A stretch of 64,000 nt of DNA, taken from assembly GCA_014155875.1 (NCBI GenBank), contig JACEFZ010027934.1, forward strand, positions 62,001-126,000, read 5' to 3'. This stretch comes from Cepaea nemoralis (lineage: Eukaryota; Mollusca; Gastropoda; Stylommatophora; Helicidae). This document shows, piece after piece, positions 11,501 to 23,500 of this stretch. The notes under the pieces were generated by a model. It had not been told where the DNA came from, made no database searches, and saw only the letters and a program-made list of their open reading frames with translations. Each line of letters opens with the position of its first letter. The first letter of the stretch is position 1. Position numbers and translations under genes: made by a program.

Positions 11501-14500
11501 GCACAGAGACACGCGGATGAATCATGATCTGTCTCTAGCCTTGAGTTGAAATCTGTTGACAGTGAAACACCTCAAACTTGTGGAGGCTACCTGACCATCT
11601 GAGGTCTGATCCCTGCCAGTGTGGGTTTGCTATGCTGGATCATACCCCGGCATGCCTCTCAGCAAACATTCCACTACTGATCTAGCACGTCCTGCTAGTT
11701 TCTGGACTTGGAGAGGGGAAAGAGAGCTTTGCAAGTCTCTCTGAAGATGGTCCATATGGTACCCAGTTGGGAGAAGTCTCTACACCAACCCCATTCCGAT
11801 AAACCCTGGCCCTTTTCACGGCTTAGACAACCTGCAGGCCAGTTCATCGGAATTAAGTCACATTTAACACAGAAACAGATCCGCATAGTTCCTTGTCAGA
11901 TTATCCCCAATGCCCATTGGACCATTCAGTCCATAGATGCTTAAATACCCTGAGGGGGCTGCATGGTCTCGAGGTATGGTGTCCGCCTCGAGTGCTGGAG
12001 ATCCCAGGTTCAAGTCCCGGTGAAGGACCAGGATTTTTTAACGTGGACTTCTAGTAATAAAATTTCTCTGGGTAGTGAGATCGGACACCCGTATGTATTG
12101 TTGCGCACTTACAAAATCCTTGGCAGTTGAAAATCGAAAAAGAGTAGCCCAGTAGCTCGGGCAAAATTTCAAGTTAAAAATCTACCCAAAGTATTTCAGG
12201 ATCCTCGCCGGGCTACGGAGTTCGTGCACTGAGCTGAGTCTTCTCCAAACTCAGGTTTGAGTTAGGAGGAGAACGGAGCACTTATGGGTTACACCCGTGT
12301 GCCTGTGGTGTTGATCCATCGACTAAACTAAATTAAATACCCTCAATATCCGCATATTCCCTTATTTAATCTCACATTATGTATTCTGCTGCACATTGTC
12401 TTGCCTCGGTGCAGAGAGGGGCAGTTATATACCACACTAATGATCATATACTTGAATTATAGAGTACCATTACTAATACAGTTGAATATTGTATTTTATT
12501 ACAGATGAGTTATGAATGTGGTATGGTTGTGTTGTACAGTGATGAATGATTGATGTGTGAGGTGTAGAGTCACAAGGCTACCTGTGTGTATAGTCTGAGG
12601 CTGCAACTGATAAGTGTAAAGTACCTTGTTGTATCATTTGTGAAGCTTATGAATGCAAAATGTTCATTGCTTTGTGTGGTATGGTGTGAGGCAGCTGTAC
12701 ATTGTGTGAAGTGCGCGTATGTGGGGATTTTGGTGTGTTTGATGCTTGTGTGAGTTCAGTGACAAGGACTTGTCTGTTGTGTGAGATGGAATAACAGGAT
12801 TGAGGATTGTAGTGAGATACAAGGATTGTGGTTTGTAGTGCGGGATTGCTGGATGGTGGAATGAACTGTGCAAGTATGTGAATGGATACAAAACAGATTT
12901 TGTGCAAGTGCAAGTATGTGAATGGATAAAAAACAGATTTTGCAGTGTGTCGTTTAAATGTGTTGTATGACTGCTCCCTTCCCAGTATGAATTCTGCCTG
13001 CTACCATGATAGTTAATAATAGAACTCTGTAGACATCATCTGAACAAGTAAAATCTTTCACAGCGGAGTGATAGAACAGCATACCAACCACACTTTGCAG
13101 GCTGTTGCATTTTTAACTTTTCATTTGTTGTTTGTGCCCCTTTTATGTTTAGATCTGCAAAACAAAGCTGAAATAGACTATGGCAGGGGATTCTTGATCA
13201 TAACTTGGGTGTATGGATCACTGGTTTCTGGTGCTTGTGATCTTGTATTTTCAGATACATGTTATAAATGAAGTATTTACTTCAGTTATGATTGCAGGCA
13301 TCAAATCCCGTTAGTATTCGAAATACCATGGCAAATACATTAGCCATTGTAACATATAGAAGTCATGAATGTTTTATCATGTTAATTTTGTTGCAGCAGT
13401 CTCTTGATATATCCACTAATGCTCATCACTTCAATGTTATATTGCATATTAGATCCAATTGATCAAACTGTACATAGTGTGAAATGGGGTCCATGGACTT
13501 AATGAGGCTGAACGGTGCCCTAGATGTAGTCAAAACTGAAATAGTCTGCGATTTAATCACACTTAATCCACGGATTTCACCAGGTTGTCATATGAGCCTA
13601 TGACACAAAAAATGGCTTAAATGCTTCCATAAAAATATTGAATTACCTCAAGCAAATATGGCAGTTGTAGTTCAGTGACATAGGGGATTTATCAGTGTAG
13701 TCCGATCATGTTTAAACATGACATAATTTTATCTCCCCCACTGGTTCGATTACTGATCAGGTATCTCCCTCAGTGGTTAGATTACTGATCAGCATAATGA
13801 GTACGTAAAAATTAAAACTAGTGCATTGTTTTCTGACATTCAGCAGGTGCTGAGTAAGTTAACGTCATCTGTGAAATTATTTAGTCATTAATTAATCTCA
13901 CAGACACTTGTGTCATGACAAGTCTGTCTCTGACTGAACATCAAATAGAGAATAGTCATCACTATCATCCAGTGACTTGTTCTGTGCAGAAACCTTCCCA
14001 TGTAACAGTAATTGGAAATTAATTTCTTCATATCACAGATCAATATCTTTATAACATTTGCTACAGGAGACTGAACACTCCCCATGGGTTTACTTGAATG
14101 CTGTGATGTTCTTATAGACCTAGTGTCTTTATTCTACACTGCTTTCAGTGATAGATGATCAGAGATTAGGGTAATTCTCCCCACACTGCTTTCAGTAATG
14201 GATGATCAGAGATTGGTGTCATTCCCCTTATAAACCTAGTGTCTTTATTCTACACTGCTTTCAGTGATAGATGACAAGAGATTAATGTCATTTCCCTTCG
14301 TTGTTTACAGTGAAAGCATTATCATAGGTAATTGTCCTCGCCAGAGGTAGCTTTTAGGCACTGCACCCCAGATACTTCAGAAGCAGACGGGTAGAGCAGA
14401 GAAGGCCACCACAAAATGCTCATTGCAGCAGAGCCCCCTACAATTCACATGCATATTTTGGTGGCAAAGTTTCTTAACCTGCATTACAGCAGGTCATATT

Positions 14501-17500
14501 CTGGCACTAAGTACTAGCAGGCATTTTCTTGATGTGAATTTGACCTTTCTGTGTTGTCTGAACCCCTTTGAAGCACTTCTGGTGAGCCTCCGGCTCTAGA
14601 ATATGTTGCACATCACAGATGTGTTAATTAATGGTTCTCTTGAAGTAGGATATGATGGTATATTTGCTGGTTTTCTGTGACAAATACACCTTAAGTAAAC
14701 AAAGGCAAGGAAGGGACCCCTTTTCTGACCATGAAGCATGTTGGGTACATGGTGCTAGCATCGTGGTTGTAGGCCACAAGGCCCTGGTTCGTCATATGAT
14801 CAGTACCACGCCAGCTGCCATTACTTCCGACATTTCCTGGTGCCTGTTTTAAACTGGGTTGCCCTGGGGGGCAGGTCAGGGGGGGGGGGTTGGGAAATCA
14901 CTGCCTCCAAAGGGATCCGAACACATGACATCTGGGCTGGCAAACAAGAATGCTAGCAGACCCTGTGTGTTGGGGCTTGAGATATTTCTGCATCAGGCGT
15001 GCAAATTCACGCATCTATTGTTGACACAAGCACTGGTGGCTTGTCATGTCTAGTTTAACCTGGTAGACACTGATGTGGTTTACAAACTTGTACATGATAA
15101 TGTATGGCAGTGACACAAACTTGTACATGATAATGTGTGGTAGTTACTGACCATTTGGTACTGATCTGATAGGTTAATCAAGTAGTGTTTGTAATTGTCT
15201 GAGCTGTTTGTTATTGTCTGAGGTGTTTATAATTATGACTAAGGTGTTTATAGTTATGTCTGAACTGTTTATAATTGTGATTTAGCCATTTATGATTGTG
15301 TTTTAGCTGTTTATAGTTGAGCTGTTTATAATTGTGTGACATCAGCTGGAATTGAATCAAACATTGCTGAATAAGATCATGGTCAGACAGTGAGGGTACT
15401 TCAGCCATATAGAAACCTCCTTGTTAAAGGATATGCTAGAGGAAGATGTGACATGTGGGTATCAAGAGATCAGGAAGATGTGACATGTGGGTATCAAGAG
15501 ATAGACAGGAAGATGTGACATGTGGGTATCAAGAGATAGACAGGAAGATGTGACATGTGGGTATCAAGAGATAGACAGGAAGATGTGACATGTGGGTATC
15601 AAGAGATAGACAGGAAGATGTGACATGTGGGTATCAAGAGATAGACAGGAAGAAGCCAGGATCAATACACCATGATACTGTGTGTTGGAGACTATTACAA
15701 CCGACTCTCAGTGTAGAGATGGCACTTGATGAGATTAATACTTGTGTGAAGGATGAGGATGCCAGCTCAGGGCAGTGCAATGTTTGGTTATACCAGGGAG
15801 TTGTATGGTCACATACAGCATGGTGCTGGTACCTGCTTGGTCATGTGGCTACAGTTCTCAGGGACTAGGACATTTATGGAGGTCAGGGGACATGAAACGT
15901 AGCAATGAACTTGGAATATTTAACTCCCCTGTCCAAACAGTTTTACTGTATAGATGAGAAATTTGGAGAATGACTGAACTGATTATTGATATACTGATTA
16001 ATTAATTGGCGCCTGCACAGAATAGAACTCATGGCATGCCAGAATTGCCAATGTGGAGCTGATGGGGGAATGAGACCAATACAAGTGAACCAAGAGGTGA
16101 GGAAAAGACGCTGGTGCTGAACAGGACTCACATTGAGGAAACCTGAGAATAGTATAACTGGAGTCTTTTGTCTGGAGCTCACAGGACAAATGAGATCTAA
16201 AATACACAGTTACACAGAATTAGAACTAGATGGGGAGGACATGGATGAAGCTGCATGAGATAGGTGAGGTTAGGATGGCCTGGAGTGATGTGACGACCCA
16301 TGCCCCATGTTGGGGGAAAGATCGAACATTGTGGTGTCTCCTTGGTCCTGTGGCTACAGAATCAGGGTATGCAGACTCCAGTGACTGGTAATTCCAAGGT
16401 TGTTTGTCACATAATGAAACTGGTTTAAGGTGCAAAAAGCAGTTAGTCAGGGCTGCATTCTCTCTACATGTGTGCAGAAAATGTACTGACACATGTCACA
16501 AATTATGAGACCAGAGATAATGTTAATCCATTCGTTATTGGTGGAAATGAAATTACAGAACTTAAGTTTGCATGTCTGTCAAGATACATAGTGAAAATCA
16601 AAATCAGTTTCTAAACGTAAGCAAAACAAAATTGTCTACAGACACAACTACATACCAACTTAAGATCACAATCAACAATGAAACAATGGAAAGTGTCACA
16701 TGCTTTGAGTATTGTGCCTCCATCATCAACAATGACGGGCGCTGTCCGGTGGGAGTTAGATGTAGGCTGGCCATAGCCGTGTACAGATTCAACTATTCAG
16801 GACCTGTGGCACATCACCAGCCAGCAGGGTGAAGTACAGTTGTTGACAATATACCCCATCTGGTGGCAACATCTGGGTGTGAGTCAGGGGACAGTTGGGG
16901 CTTGAGAGCTGACATGTTGCAGCAAGTCTTAGAATGTTGGGCACTGGGAAGACAAATACTTGCACTCGACAGGGTCTGATCATGGAAGGAACATGGCTCA
17001 TAAACACTGTCATGTCTGGCAAACTGAAATACCATGACTGTATTCAGCCTTCAGAAAGCAATGGCAAACTACTGAGTGTAATCTTGCTAAGACATTACCA
17101 ACAGTGGTAAAATGCTGGTGTTGACAGCGGTGTCCTGTAAATAGGATATGCAGGGAAAAGAAATGTGAAGCCTTACAGTGGCTGGGGGAGATCAGTGGTG
17201 GAAGGCGTGGTTCCTAGTAGAAGAGATGGGGGAGGCCCAGCACGGAGATGGAGACAGGATGTGGCAGCTGAGACACAGTGCAGGATATAGAGAGAGATTG
17301 TGGGCACACCGTGATGAGAGTTGTCAAACTGGGTGACACTAGCTTGTGGAGATGTATCTGCTTGCACATGTGGCCTCATTGATTCAGCTGGCACACACCA
17401 GTTATTGTATTGATTTATGTAACAGTAGCATCATTGTTTTTATATTGTGTCGATTGTAGAACTGTTGCCGTTGACAGACAATTTCTGTTTAGATTTTGCC

Positions 17501-20500
17501 ATATTTATACATGATTTACTACTTGTGTTAGCAGTATACAGTTTACAGACAGTAGTTGTATCTTTAATTGTTCTTACAGATTAATACATTAGCATCTGTT
17601 TTAATAATTGTTATCGTACAATGAAAGACAGTGGTCTCTTAGATTATTCTCATAGATTTATAAATAGAACTGTTTTCTTACTTGTTAAATGGTTGACAGA
17701 CAATATCACTTGTATTGATAAATTAGCAACTGTTTTAATCAATGTGCTGTACACTTGCCTCTTGCACAAGCGAAACAATAACTTAGATGATACTCCACCC
17801 AAGCCTTGACTGGGTGTTGTTTAAGATAGAGCTAGTTTATTAGTGCAGCGTCCCAACAAACGCCAAGACATTATGTTAAAACACTTACAGCACCATGATG
17901 ACCGCAGCTCCTCCTCCTCCTCCTACCAGCAAGGCTACAACTTTGCTCCGTACACTAGTTCAGGCTCCAGCAACTTTACTTTTGGCTCCAGCTATGGATC
18001 CGAGGGAGGCTACCAGGTTTGTAAGATTACTATCCTCACTGCTGTGCCTTGTTCAAATCCACAGATGTGCATTCAACATGAAGGCCAGCCAATTGTTTGC
18101 ATTTTATGCACATTCCAACATGCACACTTCATTTTGTATTATTTTATTCTCTTTTAGTGTCTATATCTAAGAACTAAAACTGTTTACTCAGTTTTGTTTC
18201 TTATAAAGATAATTATAAATATATGTAGCATATAAAGTTAATTATAAATATATGTAGCAATAAAAGTTAATTATAAACATATGTAGCATTTAAATGAAGA
18301 ATACTTACTGCCATGTTTCTTTAGAGGTATAATATTGACAGGCCTGGCCACTTCATCATAAAGTGGCCAGCTTGCTTATTCAAAATTACCATCTGATCTC
18401 GCTCATGTAGCTGAACATTTGTAGCTGGAGATATACATTGTGGCAGCCAGTAAGCATTCTTCTGAGATTCAGTCAATCTTAACATTTAAACTGTGACATT
18501 CACGACACCTTACACCAGTGGTAATAGTTGACATTCAGTACACATAAGTATTCTGTTTATTAATATTCACACCAGAAATATACAGTAAATAATTTATTTA
18601 AACAACAGTCACATGTTAATAGCAACATATTCAATTTGTTGTTAACACTGCATACACTTAATAGTCTGATAAAATAATCTAGTCATTGTTATACACTCAG
18701 CTTTATGAATTTATTCATTATTTAGGTCCTATATTCCTGACTAGAGAAGGCCATGAGTAGACAATCCTTATGGATTGCAAAGTTGACTATTAATTGTTAT
18801 TGTACATTTGCCAACCAATGTTTCATGCTGGACAAATATGATTTGTAGTAATAGCTTTCTCTTCCTGGTGAGCTACTTAGTTATTGTCAGTGGAAATGTA
18901 ATATACTTCAGATGTGCAATATCTAGTCGCTGATTCATGAAATGGCAAGAAGAGACTCTTGTTGTTACAAGAGGAGTTAGGACTGGGCATGTCTTGCTTG
19001 CTGCTGGTATATGAAGTGGACAGCATGTAGCTTGTGCAGACATGTGTTAGTTGTCCACTGGTTGGCAGTTGTGTTGAGGTTATGTGAGAGATATTGTGTA
19101 AGGTTGTATCCACTGGTTAATTGTTGTGTTGAGGTTATGTGAGAGATATTGTGTAAGGTTGTATCCACTGGTTAGTTGTGTTGAGGTTATGTGAGAGATA
19201 TTGTAAGGTTGTATCCACTGATTAATTGTTGTGTTGAGGTTATGTGAGAGATATTGTGTAAGGTTGTATCCACTGGTTAGTTGTGTTGAGGTTATGCTGA
19301 GCGATATTGTAAGGTTGTATCCACTGATTAATTGTTGTGTTGAGGTTATGTGAGAGATATTGTGTAAGGTTGTATCCACTGGTTAGTTGTGTTGAGGTTA
19401 TGTGATAGATATTGTAAGGTTGTATCCACTGATTAATTGTTGTGTTGAGGTTATGTGAGAGATATTGTAAGGTTGTATTCACTGGTTAATTGTTTGTGTT
19501 GAGGTTAATTGAGAGATATTGTAAGGTTGTATCCACTGGTTAATTGTTGTGTTGAGGTTATGTAAGAGAGATTGTGTAAGGTTGTATCCACTGGTTAATT
19601 GTTGTGTTGGGGTTATGTGAGAGATATTGTAAGGTTGTATCCACTGGTTAATTGTTGTGTTGAGGTTATGTGAGAGATATTGTAAGGTTGTATCCACTGG
19701 TTAATTGTTGTGTTGAGGTTATGTGAGAGATATTGTAAGGTTCTATCCACTGGTTAATTGTTGTGTTGAGTTTATGTGAGATATTGTGTAAGGTTGTATC
19801 CACTGGTGTTGAGGTTATGTGAGAGATATTGTGTAAGGTTGTATCCACTGGTTAGTTGTGCTGAGGTTATGTGAGAGATATTGTGTAAGGTTGTATCCAC
19901 TGGTTAATTGTGTTGAGGTTATGTAAGAGAGATATTGTGTAAGGTTGTATCCACTGGTTAATTGTGTTGAGGTTATGTGATAGATATTGTAAGGTTGTAT
20001 CCACTGGTTAATTGTATTGGGGTTATGTGAGAGATATTGTGTAAGATTGTATCCACTGGTTATGTTGTGCTTGAGGTTATGTAGAGAGATATTGTGTAAG
20101 ATTGTATCCACTGGTTAATTGTATGTGTGAGGTTATGTGAGAGATATTGTGTAAGGTTGTATCCACTGGTTAATTGTATTGGGGTTATGTGAGAGATATT
20201 GTGTAAGGTTGTATCCACTGGTTAATTGTATTGGGGTTATGTGAGAGATATTGTGTAAGGTTGTATCCACTGGTTAATTGTATTGGGGTTATGTAAGAGA
20301 TATTGTAAGGTTGTATCCACTGGTTAGTTGTGCTGAGGTTATGTGAGAGATATTGTGTAAGATTGTATCCACTGGTTAATTGTATTGGGGTTATGTGAGA
20401 GATATTGTGTAAGGTTGTATCCACTGGTTAATTGTGTTGATGTTATGTGAGAGATATTGTGTAAGGTTGTATCCACTGGTTAACTGTTGTGTTGAGGTTA

Positions 20501-23500
20501 TGTAAGAGAGATTGTGTAAGGTTGTATCCACTGGTTAATTGTGTTGAGGTTATGTAAGAGATATTGTGTAAGATTGTATCCACTGGTTAATTGTGTTGAG
20601 GTTATGTGAGAGATATTGTGTAAGGTTGTATCCACTGGTTAATTGTTGTGTTGAGGTTATGAGAGAGATATTGTAAGGTTGTATCCACTGGTTAATTGTT
20701 GTGTTGAGGTTATGAGAGAGATATTGTGGAAGGTTGTATCCACTGGTTAATTGTTGTGTTGAGGTTATGAGAGAGATATTGTGGAAGGTTGTATCCACTG
20801 GTTAGTTGTGCTGAGGTTATGTGAGAGATATTGTGTAAGGTTGTATCCACTGGTTAATTGTTGTGTTGAGGTTATGAGAGAGATATTGTGTAAGGTTGTA
20901 TCCACTGGTTAGTTGTGCTGAGGTTATGTGAGAGATATTGTGTAAGATTGTATCCACTGGTTAATTGTATTGGGGTTATGTGAGAGATATTGTGTAAGGT
21001 TGTATCCACTGGTTAGTTGTGTTGAGGCTATGTAAGAGAGGTTGTGTAAGGTTGTATCCACTGGTTAATTGTTGTGTTGAGGTTATGAGAGAGATATTGT
21101 GTAAGGTTGTATCCACTGGTTAGTTGTGCTGAGGTTATGTGAGAGATATTGTGTAAGGTTGTATCCACTGGTTAATTGTTGTGTTGAGGTTATGTAAGAG
21201 AGATTGTGTAAGGTTGTATCCACTGGTTAATTGTGTTGAGGTTATTTGAGAGAGATTGTGTAAGGTTGTATCCACTGGTTAATTGTTGTGTTGAGGTTAT
21301 GTAAGAGATATTTTAAGGTTGTATCCACTGGTTAGTTGTGCTGAGGTTATGTGAGAGATATTGTGTAAGATTGTATCCACTGGTTAATTGTATTGGGGTT
21401 ATGTGAGAGATATTGTGTACGGTTGTATCCACTGGTTAATTGTTGTGTTGAGGTTATGAGAGAGATATTGTGTAAGGTTGTATCCACTGGTTAATTGTTG
21501 TGTTGAGGTTATGTAAGAGAGATATTGTAAGGTTGTATCCACTGGTTAGTTGTGCTGAGGTTATGTGAGAGATATTGTGTAAGATTGTATCCACTGGTTA
21601 ATTGTATTGGGGTTATGTGAGAGATATTGTGTAAGGTTGTATCCACTGGTTAATTGTGTTGAGGTTATGTGAGAGATATTGTGTAAGGTTGTATCCACTG
21701 GTTAGTTGTGTTGAGGTTATGTGTGAGAGATATTGTGTAAGGTTGTATCCACTGGTTAATTGTGTTGAGGTTATGTGAGAGATATTGTGTAAGGTTGTAT
21801 CCACTGGTTAATTGTGTTGAGGTTATGTGAGAGATATTGTGTAAGGTTGTATCCACTGGTTAATTGTTGTGTTGAGGTTATGTGAGAGATATTGTGTAAG
21901 GTTGTATCCACTGGTTAATTGTTGTGTTGAGGTTGTGTAAATGAGGTTGTGTAAGGTTGTATCCACTGGTTAATTGTGTTGATGTTATGTGAGAGATATT
22001 GTGTAAGGTTGTATCCACTGGTTAATTGTTGTGCTGAGGTTATGTGAGAGATATTGTGTAAGATTGTATCCACTGGTTAATTGTATTGGTGTTGAGAGAT
22101 ATTGTGTAAGGTTGTATCCACTGGTTAATTGTGTTGAGGTTATGTGAAGAGATATTGTGTAAGGTTGTATCCACTGGTTAATTGTTGTGTTGAGGTTATG
22201 TGAGAGATATTGTGTAAGGTTGTATCCACTGGTTAATTGTTGTGTTGAGGTTATGTAAGAGAGATTGTGTAAGGTTGTATCCACTGGTTAATTGTTGTGT
22301 TGAGGTTATGTGAGACATTGTGTAAGGTTGTATCCACTGGTGTTGAGGTTATGTGAGAGATATTGTGTAAGGTTGTATCCACAGGTTGTGTTGAGGTTAT
22401 ATGAGATATTGTGTGAGGTTATCTTCTTCACTGGTTGACTGTCTCTGTGTGAGGTTATGAGTATCTTCACTGGTTGACTGTCTCTGTGTGAGGTTATGAA
22501 TATCTTCACTGGTTGACTGTCTCTGTGTGAGGTTATATCTCCACTGGTTAGCTGTTTCTATGTCTGGTTATGTTATTGTGATGCTGTGATTAGGCTTATG
22601 TCAGTGCAAGCATCAGTGAGACTGTTGTTAGATGGCAGGAGTGCATGTAGATGTTGATGAACTGTCTATTTATGATTAACCTGCATGTCAGTGGTCAACG
22701 TCTGATGTGTGTGGGTTCCTACAATGCTGCAGCTGTTCACTGTTGTTTTCACTGCTAGTCAATATGTTGGTTATATCTAAACATATCTCCACTGGCTTGC
22801 AGCTGTTGCATTCAGTTGATGACAGTGAGATCAGGTGTGGTTGCGGCCGCTGGTTAACAGGTGATGTGTGGGTGTGTATAGTCTGGCCACCCCACCTCAT
22901 ACTGTGGCCCATAATATGTGAAAGCCTTATACTTCACACCTCTGTTACAGAATTGCTGTTAGTTGGTCTTCATAGACATGTCTCTATTGTTGCAAAACTT
23001 GTCCGCTGTAGTGGTCTGCTAGTTCAATCCTAACTGTTCTTGTCAGTGATTGCCTGCTACAAGGAAGATTTACGTACTTATTTCTGTCATGTTGTATATG
23101 TCATATGTCTGAATCACCGTCATTGATTGAATCTGGTTAATTGTAAGGATTGTGTAAACTAGTGAAATTTTGAAAATAATGTAAGCTGGTGAATTCTGAA
23201 GTTTGTGTAAACTGGTGAATTGTGAGGATTGTATAAACTGGTGAATTGTGAGGATTGTGTTAAATATTGCATTGTGAGGATTGTATAAAGTGGTGATCTG
23301 AGAATCGTGTAAACTGGTGAATGGCAAGGACGACATAAGCTGATAAATTGTGACAATGCTGTAAACTGGTGAGTTGTCAGAATGGTGTAACAGGTGAAAT
23401 GAAAGGATAATGTAGGTTGAGATGAATTGACAGGATATTTGTGCAGTGTGCTGAACTGAAAGAATCTTATCACAGGAAGATAATGTATATCAATCATTTG

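Noticed and set aside
12000..12020. tRNA-like B box at 12007-12017
   Set aside because: No convincing cloverleaf or terminator, and it continues into a SINE body.
19080..22284. Series of minus-strand open frames with a periodic [17 protein letters not shown] reading
   Set aside because: They follow the 52/55-bp minisatellite exactly, change frame with the unit length and have no promoter or splice context. They are repeat shadows, not a secreted repeat protein.
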